Origin: Methylomagnum ishizawai
GTDB taxonomy: Bacteria > Pseudomonadota > Gammaproteobacteria > Methylococcales > Methylococcaceae
Assembly (NCBI RefSeq): GCF_900155475.1
Contig: NZ_FXAM01000003.1
Span: 1 to 64,000, forward strand
Direction: 5' to 3'
DNA: 64,000 bases
A model generated the notes under the pieces. It made no database searches. It was given only the letters and a program-made list of their open reading frames with translations, and had not been told where the DNA came from. The translations under genes and the position numbers were made by a program. Shown in pieces: positions 38,004 to 44,932 of this stretch (within the stretch, counting starts at the first letter, position 1; every line of letters begins with the position of its first letter).

Positions 38004-38270
38004 TCACCGTTTTTGCGCGAGGACCAGGCCCGTGGCCTTGGCCGGATCGAGGGTCAGATGGACGCAGTGTTCCGAAGTGTCGATCAGGTACACGGCGAAC
38101 TGGTCGGTCTCGAACGCCGGGGTTTCGGCGTCCATATCGCTGGCATCGCAACGGGTGAGCGAGACGCCCGGTAGGGCGGCCCGCACCTGGGCGACCCGCT
38201 CGGCCATGGGCGCGTCGCCTTCGAGGAGGCCGCGCACGGTGTCCAGGGCTGCCTGAGTGAGCGCCGCCAT
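38004..38270 (-). CDS. Small conserved protein beside nifT
   Basis: The 88-residue protein starts at an ATG at 38270, two bases after the nifT stop, and ends four bases before the DegT-like start. It has a helical N-terminal half (TQAALDTVRGLLEG) and a beta-like C-terminal half (FAVYLIDTSEHCVHLTL). No family is recognised. The tight packing on both sides makes it a firm member of the nif operon. Confidence 0.7.
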   Translation of the reverse strand: MAALTQAALDTVRGLLEGDAPMAERVAQVRAALPGVSLTRCDASDMDAETPAFETDQFAVYLIDTSEHCVHLTLDPAKATGLVLAQKR

Positions 38271-38272
38271 GG

Positions 38273-38485
38273 TTAATCTCCGCTGATCCGGCGGGCGTCC
38301 ACGGTGATGGGCAGCGTGGTTTCCGGCGGCATTTCCGGCAAAGCCAACTCCCAGCCGTTCGCCAAGGTCACCATCCCGCCCCACAGCCCCGGATTTTCCT
38401 GGGAGACTACCGGCTCCTCCAGGTCTTTCTTGGGGACGTAGACGGACAGGATGCCCTCGGCGTCTTTGCGGATCATGATCTTCAT
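38273..38485 (-). CDS. nifT: NifT/FixU protein
   Basis: The 70-residue protein matches the NifT family closely: MKIMIRKDAEG, SVYVPKKDLEEPVV, LWGGMVTLANGWEL and a C-terminal ITVDARR. NifT is a small protein of unknown function conserved in nif operons. The ATG at 38485 is chosen by family alignment. It lies downstream of a repeat that separates it from nifS. Confidence 0.93.
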   Translation of the reverse strand: MKIMIRKDAEGILSVYVPKKDLEEPVVSQENPGLWGGMVTLANGWELALPEMPPETTLPITVDARRISGD

Positions 38486-38541
38486 GCGGTACTCCAGGCT
38501 AGGTTGAAAAAATCGGTCGGTTCGCAGCTTTTGGCCTCGCC

Positions 38542-38627
38542 GTAGCCCGGATGGCGCGGTGGCGGAATCCGGGATGGGGCGCGTTACGGCTTGTTTCCCG
38601 GATTCCACTGCGTTGCATCCGGGCTAC
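38542..38627. repeat. Long imperfect palindrome between nifS and nifT
   Basis: Outer arms GTAGCCCGGATG and CATCCGGGCTAC and inner arms GGAATCCGGGA and TCCCGGATTCC nest into one long hairpin. It belongs to a second dispersed palindrome type, distinct from the GTAGGGTGGGC family. Confidence 0.75.
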
Positions 38628-38631
38628 TCAA

Positions 38632-39780
38632 TTAGGCGGCTTGCGCCATGAATCTCTGGGCGATGTCGGGCAGGGTGGCGACCACCCGGTCTATTTCCGC
38701 CGCCGTGGTGTAGCGGCTCAAGGAAAGGCGCAGGGTGCCGAGGGCGGCGTCGGGTTCCAGGCCCATGGCGATCAATACATGGGAAGGCTCGGTGCCGGCG
38801 GCGGTGCAGGCCGCGCCCGCCGAGGCGCAGATGCCGGCCCGGTCCAGTTTGTCCAGCACGGGTTCGGCCTCGAACCGGCCCAGGCACAGGCTGGTGGTGC
38901 CGCCGACCCTGGGCGCCCTGGCCCCGTTGATCATGGTGCCGGGCATCCGCGCCACCAATTCGGTTTCCAAGCGGTCGCGCAGGGCGGCGACCCGGATTTC
39001 CTGGTCGAGCAGGGTTTCCTTGGCCAGTTCGGCGGCGATGCCGAGCGCGGCGATGCCGGGGACGTTCTCGGTGCCGCCACGGCGTCCGCGTTCCTGGTGG
39101 CCGAACAGTACGGTCGGTGGAATCTTGCGGGACTTGCGCACGAACAAGGCTCCCACGCCCTTGGGCGCATGGATTTTATGGCCGGAGAACGACAGGAAAT
39201 CCACCGGTACTTGTTTCAAGTCGATGGCGACCTTGCCCACCGCTTGCACGGCGTCGGTGTGGAACAGCACGCCCTTGGAGGCGGCGATGCGGGCGGCTTC
39301 GGCGATGGGGAACAAGACGCCGGTTTCGTTATTGGCCCACATCAGTGAAACCAGGGCGGTGTCGGCGGCGATGGCCTGCTCGAATTCGGCGAGGTCCAAA
39401 CGGCCCTGGCCATCCACCGGCAGATAGGTGACGCGCGCGCCCTGCCCTTCCAGGTGGTTCAGCAGGGACAAGGTGGAGGGATGCTCCACTTGGCTGGTGA
39501 CGATGTGGCGCTTGCCCGGCATCAGGGCCAGGGCGGCCAGGATGGCCTGGTGGTTGGATTCGGTGCCGCCGCTGGTGAAGACGATTTCGGGCGGAGTGGC
39601 CCCCAGGAGGCCCGCGACCTGGGCGCGGGCGGTCAGGGTCAGCTGCTTGGCGGCTTCGCCGGCGCGGTGCTTGCTGGACGGGTTGCCGTAATGCTCCATC
39701 GCCTTGGCCAGGGCCGCCGCGCATTCGGGGGCGACCGCCGTGGTGGCGTTGTTGTCCAGGTAGATCAATTCGTCGCTCAT
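38632..39780 (-). CDS. nifS: NifS-type cysteine desulfurase
   Basis: NifS supplies sulfur for nitrogenase Fe-S clusters. The 382-residue protein has the family start YLDNNATTAVAPE, the PLP Lys in SFSGHKIHAPKG, and the active Cys loop GICASAGAACTAAG with the pattern of group I desulfurases. The ATG at 39780 overlaps the preceding stop as ATGA. No nifU is seen; an IscA-like scaffold is encoded upstream in the same operon instead. Confidence 0.95.
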   Translation of the reverse strand: MSDELIYLDNNATTAVAPECAAALAKAMEHYGNPSSKHRAGEAAKQLTLTARAQVAGLLGATPPEIVFTSGGTESNHQAILAALALMPGKRHIVTSQVEHPSTLSLLNHLEGQGARVTYLPVDGQGRLDLAEFEQAIAADTALVSLMWANNETGVLFPIAEAARIAASKGVLFHTDAVQAVGKVAIDLKQVPVDFLSFSGHKIHAPKGVGALFVRKSRKIPPTVLFGHQERGRRGGTENVPGIAALGIAAELAKETLLDQEIRVAALRDRLETELVARMPGTMINGARAPRVGGTTSLCLGRFEAEPVLDKLDRAGICASAGAACTAAGTEPSHVLIAMGLEPDAALGTLRLSLSRYTTAAEIDRVVATLPDIAQRFMAQAA

Positions 39781-40223
39781 TGCCAGAACTTCCGCTCGGG
39801 GTCTTCTTTCAACAATTCGAGGATTTTCGCCAGGGTCGGGTATTCGCCATGGCGGACCCATTGCCCGGCTTGATGGTCCTTGCGGTACAGGTTCCAGGTG
39901 CCGCCGGGTTGGAATAGCATCAGGGCGATATCGACGATGCCGCCCGCGGGGTCCACGTTGCGCGAGCAGCAGGCGCTGACGATCTCGTAGCCGCCGGGGA
40001 TGCCATGCACTTCCGGGGTGACGTAGCGGTAGCGCTTGCGGTCCTTCAAGGCCCGCTCGATGCGGCGCTGGTCCATCGCGTTGGGATGCGGGAGGGGGGT
40101 GGAGGCCGGTCCCGCCGCGGGCGGTTCCGGTGCGGCCTGATCCGGCGACGCTTGGCCCGATGACGTGTTCATGGCGATGATGCCTCCCCGTCGCAAATCC
40201 CGTTCCGCCGTCCCGCGCTTCAT
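39777..40223 (-). CDS. DUF3024-like conserved protein of the nif operon
   Basis: The 148-residue protein has a low-complexity Pro/Ala-rich N-terminus (to about residue 48) and a conserved C-terminal domain. That domain has GGTWNLYRKDHQAGQW and ends DPERKFWQ, resembling DUF3024 proteins. It contains a CC pair (SACCSRNVD) that could be redox or metal active. The ATG at 40223 has AGGAG seven bases upstream; a second ATG at 40172 also has a fair site. It overlaps nifS by four bases. Confidence 0.6.
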   Translation of the reverse strand: MKRGTAERDLRRGGIIAMNTSSGQASPDQAAPEPPAAGPASTPLPHPNAMDQRRIERALKDRKRYRYVTPEVHGIPGGYEIVSACCSRNVDPAGGIVDIALMLFQPGGTWNLYRKDHQAGQWVRHGEYPTLAKILELLKEDPERKFWQ

Positions 40224-40233
40224 GGCCTGGCTC

Positions 40234-40503
40234 CTACAAAAGGCCGGCCACTTGGACCGTGGCGTGTTCGGCGCTCAATTCTTCCTCGAAACAGCCCACC
40301 ACCCGGCCATTGGGGAACTCCACCATATAAATGGGGATGTTGGCTTCCTCGTGGTGGCCGATCTGGACGATCTCGCCTTCGGTGCCCGCTTCCACCAGCA
40401 GGCCTTCCGGTTCGCAATCGGGATAGGAGCCATCGTTGTAGAGGGCTTCCTCGATGCGGACCTTCTGACCCCATTGGTAAATCGGTTCGCGTAACTCGAT
40501 CAT
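40234..40503 (-). CDS. nifZ: NifZ-family protein, second copy
   Basis: NifZ helps mature the P-cluster of the MoFe protein. This 89-residue copy is a bare NifZ domain: EPIYQWGQKVRIEEALYNDG, then GTEGEIVQIGHHEE and IYMVEFPNGRVVGCFEEEL. The ATG at 40503 overlaps the end of the first nifZ by four bases. The two are diverged enough to have distinct roles. Confidence 0.9.
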   Translation of the reverse strand: MIELREPIYQWGQKVRIEEALYNDGSYPDCEPEGLLVEAGTEGEIVQIGHHEEANIPIYMVEFPNGRVVGCFEEELSAEHATVQVAGLL

Positions 40504-40832
40504 GCGGGCTCTCCCTCGGCGGCGGCGGCGGTCTTGCTTTCTTTGGGGGGGGGTGGGTTGTCCAGGGATTCGATTTCCCGGCCCTTCATACCGACGGCAT
40601 AGCCGCGGTCGGGGAAATCCACCGCGTAGATGTAGAACTGTTGCAGGAAGGTGTTGATGCTCTTGATGTAGCCCACCTCGCCCTTCTTGACCAGGACCTC
40701 GCCGATCTCGGCCCCGGTGAAGGTGCCGTCGTTGCGGACCACCTTCTTGGATTTGACCTTCTCGCCGAAGTTGAAGCGCGGCGGGTCGTTGAGTTCGTTC
40801 ACATCGCTGTCGCGGACAATAGTGGTGGCCAT
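40500..40832 (-). CDS. nifZ: NifZ-family protein, first copy
   Basis: The 110-residue protein has the NifZ core: PPRFNFGEKVKSKKVVRNDGT, then KKGEVGYIKSINTFLQQFYIYAVDFPDRGYAVGMKGREIESL. A Pro/Ala/Glu tail of about 20 residues follows. It is read before the second nifZ and coupled to it by a four-base overlap. An inverted repeat separates it from the LRV-FeS gene upstream. Confidence 0.9.
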   Translation of the reverse strand: MATTIVRDSDVNELNDPPRFNFGEKVKSKKVVRNDGTFTGAEIGEVLVKKGEVGYIKSINTFLQQFYIYAVDFPDRGYAVGMKGREIESLDNPPPPKESKTAAAAEGEPA

Positions 40833-40856
40833 GTCGATCTCCTGGGGTGGTCAGTC

Positions 40857-40968
40857 GTTAGTGGCGAGTGGTTAGCGGCGGTAGCGGCGCGAGGGATGGT
40901 GGTGGGTCGGGCGGGGCGGACCCCGCTTGAATTCTCTCGCCACCCACCACTAACCACTCGCCACTAGC
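40857..40968. repeat. Long inverted repeat between LRV-FeS gene and nifZ
   Basis: Arms GTTAGTGGCGAGTGGTTA (40857) and TAACCACTCGCCACTAGC (about 40951) pair with one mismatch across about 76 bases. The right arm overlaps the end of the LRV gene and provides its TAG stop codon. Confidence 0.75.
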
Positions 40969-41717
40969 CTCTGGGCCACGATTTCCCGTACCGCCTCCTC
41001 GGGGTCGGCGCGTAGCGGGTCCAATTCGGCCGGGTCGATCCGGCTGGCGACTTCGTAGCGGATCCGCCAATCGGGGTCGTCCCGGTAGCGTTTCAATTGG
41101 GCGGGTTCCATCCGCCGCAGGGCTTCCAGCCGCACCGGCAATTCCCGGTCGGAGGCCAGGGTGTGCAGCCACTCCCCGCCGATCCGCCGCGCCACGACCT
41201 TGCGGACCTCGGGGTCGCGGTCGTGCAGCATCTTGACCAGATGGCCGGGCGGCAAGCGCCGCGCCACGATCTGCCGCACGAAATAATCCTTGTCGCCGAT
41301 CATCGCGGCCAGATCCTTGGTTTCCAGCCGTTCCGCCACCCGGATGCGGACCTCGCGGTGCGGGTCGCGGACCAGGGCCAGGAGGTGTTTGGAATTCACC
41401 GGCAGGCGCTGGGCCACGCTTTGGCGCACGGTCTCGTCCGGGTCGTTGACGAGCCTCGGCAACAGGAACACTTCGACATGTTTGGCCGCGACGGCGCGGG
41501 TCTCGAAATACGGGTGTTCCAGGTAATCCTTGGCCCAGTCCGGATTCCAGCGGAAACAGCGGTCGATGCGGCGGGCGTAGCGGTCATGCACACAGGCATG
41601 GCCCAAACGGCAACGGCCCTCGGCTTGTGCCTCGCGGCGCTCGCAGTTGGCACAGTCCAATAATTGGCCGTGCCAATCGCGGGCTTCTTCGATCTCAGTC
41701 GTCGTCCCCATCGCCAT
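40950..41717 (-). CDS. Leucine-rich-variant (LRV) repeat protein with N-terminal 4Fe-4S motif
   Basis: The 255-residue protein matches the LRV protein first described beside nifB in Azotobacter. An N-terminal Cys motif (Cys22, Cys25, Cys36, Cys42) should bind [4Fe-4S]. About eight helical repeats follow, such as LARLVNDPDETVRQSVAQRLP, PHREVRIRVAERL and DKDYFVRQIVARRLP. The last residues and stop codon derive from a repeat element. The start (41717 or 41711) overlaps the preceding gene by about 20 bases. Its function is unknown, presumably protein-protein docking in nitrogenase assembly. Confidence 0.92.
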   Translation of the reverse strand: MAMGTTTEIEEARDWHGQLLDCANCERREAQAEGRCRLGHACVHDRYARRIDRCFRWNPDWAKDYLEHPYFETRAVAAKHVEVFLLPRLVNDPDETVRQSVAQRLPVNSKHLLALVRDPHREVRIRVAERLETKDLAAMIGDKDYFVRQIVARRLPPGHLVKMLHDRDPEVRKVVARRIGGEWLHTLASDRELPVRLEALRRMEPAQLKRYRDDPDWRIRYEVASRIDPAELDPLRADPEEAVREIVAQRLVASG

Positions 41718-42255
41718 GAATCCGCCGTTCGTAGACGTTCATCAGCACCTTGCCCCCGAGTTTGTCGCCGGGGTCGAGTTCCAGCAACTTCTGGATGGCG
41801 GCCCGGCCTTCCTCCAGATTGCCAAGGCGCATCTGGAGATAGCCGTAACCCTTCAACGTGAACAGGAAGAACCGGGGCAACAGCGCCTCGAAACTGCCGA
41901 AATCGGCGTCGCCCGGTCGGGTCTCGCGCCAATCCTCGGGCAGGCCGTTGTCGAGCGCGGCTTTTTTCAAGCATTCAATAGCGACGCCCAGCGCCTCGCC
42001 CAGCCGGTTCTTATAGAAATAAAACCGGTACATGCCGATATACACCGCGGCATGGCCGGGCGCGGCGTCCCACGCGGCTTGGAGATGGGCCAGCGCTTCC
42101 TCGTCGCGATGGTAGGCCAGCCCCGCCAACCGCAGATGCCGCTCGGCGGCTTCGGGCAGGCCCACACCCAGACAGGCCAGGGTGGCGGCGTCCTGATCGA
42201 ACGCTGCGGTGCCGGGCGCGGGTTCTGGGGCAAGAGTGGCGGTGGCTGCGCTCAT
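41695..42255 (-). CDS. TPR-like conserved protein of the nifB operon
   Basis: The 186-residue protein is mostly helical with TPR-like segments (ALAHLQAAWDAAPGHAAVYIG and GYLQMRLGNLEEGRAAIQKLLELDPGDKLGG). The N-terminal ~25 residues are Ala/Pro-rich. The ATG at 42255 is chosen 7 bases after the IscA-like stop. It lies between the IscA-like gene and the LRV-FeS gene, overlapping the latter. A scaffold role in nitrogenase maturation is an inference. Confidence 0.75.
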   Translation of the reverse strand: MSAATATLAPEPAPGTAAFDQDAATLACLGVGLPEAAERHLRLAGLAYHRDEEALAHLQAAWDAAPGHAAVYIGMYRFYFYKNRLGEALGVAIECLKKAALDNGLPEDWRETRPGDADFGSFEALLPRFFLFTLKGYGYLQMRLGNLEEGRAAIQKLLELDPGDKLGGKVLMNVYERRIHGDGDDD

Positions 42256-42262
42256 GGGGCAC

Positions 42263-42646
42263 TCAATGGCTGTGTTTGACTTGGATGCTGGATATCGACA
42301 CCGAAGCCGTGCCCGGCGCACCCGCCGGGGCGCTGCTGCTGCACGAGCCGCAACCGGCCGCGTTGGGATTGGTGAACACGAAACCGCTGGAGGTCGGGGT
42401 TTCCGAGAAATCGATGGTGTAGCCCTGCAACAACAAGCGGCTTTCCGCCGGGAAGAAGAACTTGATGCCGCTGACGGTCACGGTGGCGTCGCCGTCCTTG
42501 GGACCGGCCTCGACGCTGAATTCGGCGGACAGGCCGGAGCAGCCACCGGGGCTGACCGACATGCGGAATCCGGCGTTCGGGATGCCGCCGAAACGGACCA
42601 TGCGTTTGATGAATTTCTCGGCGCTCGCGGTGACTGTGATATCCAT
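42263..42646 (-). CDS. HesB/IscA-type Fe-S scaffold or carrier (NifIscA)
   Basis: The 127-residue A-type carrier has the three conserved Cys: Cys36 in PGGCSGL and the CGSC pair. A C-terminal extension of about 25 residues (SSSAPAGAPGTASVSI...) is not part of the core fold. The ATG at 42646 starts MDITVTASAEKFIKRM. It lies in the nif cluster with nifS but without nifU, so it may be the main scaffold or carrier here. Confidence 0.92.
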   Translation of the reverse strand: MDITVTASAEKFIKRMVRFGGIPNAGFRMSVSPGGCSGLSAEFSVEAGPKDGDATVTVSGIKFFFPAESRLLLQGYTIDFSETPTSSGFVFTNPNAAGCGSCSSSAPAGAPGTASVSISSIQVKHSH

Positions 42647-42660
42647 GTTTTTATAAGCCC

Positions 42661-42885
42661 TCAGGCTGCTTGGTAACGGGGGTAGTCGTGGTCGATGATG
42701 CAGGTTTCTTCGATGGGGCAAACCGCGACGCATTGCGGCTCATCGTGGTGGCCGATACATTCGGTGCATTTGGCCGGGTCTATGGTGAACAAACCGCTGG
42801 CCATTTCCGATATCGCGGTGTTCGGGCATTCGGGTTCGCAGGCGCAACAGCCGGTGCAGTTATCGGCGACGATCAAGTAAGCCAT
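42661..42885 (-). CDS. fdxN: 2[4Fe-4S] ferredoxin, FdxN type
   Basis: The 74-residue ferredoxin has [12 protein letters not shown] for one cluster and [18 protein letters not shown], with the C-x2-C-x8-C-x3-C insertion, for the other, as in the nifB-associated FdxN group. This type is an electron donor in NifB-dependent cofactor synthesis. It is separated from nifB by a repeat element of about 75 bases. The symbol is assigned by type and position. Confidence 0.88.
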   Translation of the reverse strand: MAYLIVADNCTGCCACEPECPNTAISEMASGLFTIDPAKCTECIGHHDEPQCVAVCPIEETCIIDHDYPRYQAA

Positions 42886-42940
42886 GGTCTGATCTCCGGT
42901 CTCGTGGGGCGGGCCGTGTCACCCGCCACTTTGGGAATCT

Positions 42941-43014
42941 CGTGGGTGGGCATGTACTCATGCCCACCCTTCGCGGGCCGTCACGGTGGGCACGGCATAC
43001 GTGCCCACCCTACG
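42941..43014. repeat. REP-like palindromic repeat, copy 4, between nifB and fdxN
   Basis: It reads GTGGGTGGGCATG at its left end and TGCCCACCCTACGG at its right, with inner CATGCCCACCC and GGTGGGCACG copies. It lies within the nifB transcript. Confidence 0.78.
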
Positions 43015-43024
43015 GATTACGGAT

Positions 43025-44599
43025 TTAGGCCGCTTCGGACATCAACGCGCCTTGGCGGATTTCGGCGTCGCCGCGTTCGATATGCTCGATCTCGCCGCTG
43101 GCCACCTTGCCCAAGTAATCCTTGAAATAGGCGATGGCGGATTGCTCGATGAACTCGCCCGCGTATTGGTCCACCGGATCGATCCCGGCTTTCTTGAGGT
43201 CGTTCTTCGGGCAGCCGCCGATCTTGGAAACGAACACCGCGTGGCAGTCGTTGATGGCGCGGATGACGGTTTCCAGCGAATCCTCGTCGCCGAAGCCGCC
43301 TTGGCAGTACAGGTCCACCCGGCGGTGGCCGACGAACTTAGCCCCGTCGGTCGAGAGTTCATAGACCTGGAATTCCTTGGCATGGCCGAAGTGTTCGTTG
43401 ACCTTGCCGCCGCCCTTGGTCGCCACGGCGATCAGCATCTTGATGTCGGAATGCTCGCCCGCCAGGGTTTCCATCTCGGCCCGCTTGGCCGCGACCACGG
43501 TGTCGCGTTCCTTCTCGACCGCGGCTTGGTAGGCCTTGCGCGATTCGAGGTCGTACTCGACTTCCATTTCCATGATCTTGTCGGTGGTGAACTCGGCGCT
43601 GCGGTCCTCGCCCAGGAGGCCCACGGCGTCGGCGCGGCACTGGCGGCAGTGGCGCATCATGTTCATCTCGCCTTCGCAGCTATCCTGCAAAGCCTTGAGT
43701 TCCTGCGCGGTGGGGCCGCGCTGGCCGGTCAGGCCGAACACCGTGCCGTGTTCCGGGGCGGAGATCAGCGGCATGATGTTGTGCAGGAACGCGCCGCGGG
43801 ATTTCACGGCCTTGTTGACATCGACCAGGTGCTTGTCGTTGATGCCGGGGATCATCACCGAGTTGATCTTCGACAGGATGCCGCGCGAGGTCAGCATTTC
43901 GAGACCTTCCAACTGGCGTTCGGTGAGGATCTTGGCGGCCTCGACGCCGGTGTAGCGCTTTTTCTTGTAGTAGATCCAGGGGTAGATCTTGGCCCCGATC
44001 TCGGGATCGATCATGTTGATGGTGATGGTCACATGGTCGATGTTGAACCCGGATAGCCGTTCCACGTGGTCGGGCAGGGTCAGGCCGTTGGTGGAGACGC
44101 AGAGCTTGATATCGGGGGTGTACTTGGCGACCAGCTCGAAAGTCCTGAAGGTCTTTTCGGGATTTGCGAGGGGATCGCCCGGGCCCGCGATGCCAAGCAC
44201 GCTCATTTGCGGGATGGTGGCGGCGACGGCCAGCACCTTCTTGGCGGCTTGTTCCGGGGTCAGCTTCTCGCTGACCACGCCGGGACGGCTTTCGTTGGCA
44301 CAATCGTATTTGCGATTGCAGTAGTTGCATTGGATGTTGCAGGCCGGGGCCACCGCGACGTGCATGCGCGCGAAATGGTGGTGGGCTTCTTCGCTATAGC
44401 AGGGATGGTTCTTGACCTTTTCCCAGATTTCCGGAGGCAGGTCGTTCTCGCCCGCGCCGGAACCGCAACTGGCCTTGCCGGAACCGCCGGAAGTGCCACA
44501 GCCTTTGTGTTCGGCCACTTTCTGCATCATTTCATCGACCATCTCGGGGTCGGGGATGTGGACGCCCGCCGCGCCCGCTTGAAGCTCTGCTGTCTGCAT
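43025..44599 (-). CDS. nifB: NifB, FeMo-cofactor precursor (NifB-co) synthase
   Basis: NifB is the radical SAM enzyme that fuses two [4Fe-4S] clusters and inserts the central carbide. The 524-residue protein has the SAM-cluster motif Cys87-x3-Cys91-x2-Cys94 (CNIQCNYC), further Cys that bind the precursor clusters ([10 protein letters not shown]), and a C-terminal NifX-like domain from about residue 395. The N-terminal Gly/Ser/Cys-rich stretch ([18 protein letters not shown]) is common in proteobacterial NifB. It heads the long operon under a sigma-54/NifA promoter. Confidence 0.98.
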   Translation of the reverse strand: MQTAELQAGAAGVHIPDPEMVDEMMQKVAEHKGCGTSGGSGKASCGSGAGENDLPPEIWEKVKNHPCYSEEAHHHFARMHVAVAPACNIQCNYCNRKYDCANESRPGVVSEKLTPEQAAKKVLAVAATIPQMSVLGIAGPGDPLANPEKTFRTFELVAKYTPDIKLCVSTNGLTLPDHVERLSGFNIDHVTITINMIDPEIGAKIYPWIYYKKKRYTGVEAAKILTERQLEGLEMLTSRGILSKINSVMIPGINDKHLVDVNKAVKSRGAFLHNIMPLISAPEHGTVFGLTGQRGPTAQELKALQDSCEGEMNMMRHCRQCRADAVGLLGEDRSAEFTTDKIMEMEVEYDLESRKAYQAAVEKERDTVVAAKRAEMETLAGEHSDIKMLIAVATKGGGKVNEHFGHAKEFQVYELSTDGAKFVGHRRVDLYCQGGFGDEDSLETVIRAINDCHAVFVSKIGGCPKNDLKKAGIDPVDQYAGEFIEQSAIAYFKDYLGKVASGEIEHIERGDAEIRQGALMSEAA

Positions 44600-44700
44600 G
44601 AGTTTGCTCCTGAATTCTGTTTACTGGCCGCTGTCCGGTTGCCGCGCCGGGGCTGTTTGTGTGGAACCGGACCCTGGAACCCAACACCGATGCTCATTGA

Positions 44701-44715
44701 GCAAATTGAGTGCCA
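44701..44715 (-). promoter_or_regulatory. Sigma-54 (-24/-12) promoter of the nifB operon
   Basis: On the minus strand TGGCACTCAATTTGC is a perfect TGGCAC-N5-TTGC element with exact spacing. It lies about 100 bases before the nifB ATG, and two NifA-type sites stand 55-100 bases upstream of it. Confidence 0.93.
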
Positions 44716-44757
44716 TCAAAAAAGACTTTTGGAATCAGTCATATGCGCGATTGAAGC

Positions 44758-44817
44758 GGCGGCGGGCTATGTTGGGAGCGGGACAAAGGCGGCGGGCTTT
44801 GTTGGGAAAGGCACAAA
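44758..44817. repeat. 30-bp tandem repeat carrying two NifA-type sites
   Basis: Two 30-base units (44758-44787 and 44788-44817) share GGCGGCGGGCT-TGTTGGGA-G-G-ACAAA. Each carries one TGT-N10-ACA site (44770-44785 and 44800-44815). The unit length of 30 bases is close to three helical turns, so both sites would face the same side of DNA. Confidence 0.8.
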
Positions 44818-44932
44818 GGGGGCGGGCTTATCCGCCCGGCGGCGGGATGGGGGGAGGGGCGTCCATGCTTCGTAGCTCCATGGCGGCGGGGTGCGGCCCG
44901 CCGCCGTCGGGGATGGCGTTGGGTCCGCCGAT

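Larger units (their letters stand above)
44600..44932. other. nifB promoter region
   Basis: The 333-base spacer before nifB contains a -24/-12 promoter and two NifA-type sites in a 30-base tandem duplication. Between these and the sulfatase stop nothing else could be recognised. Confidence 0.7.
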
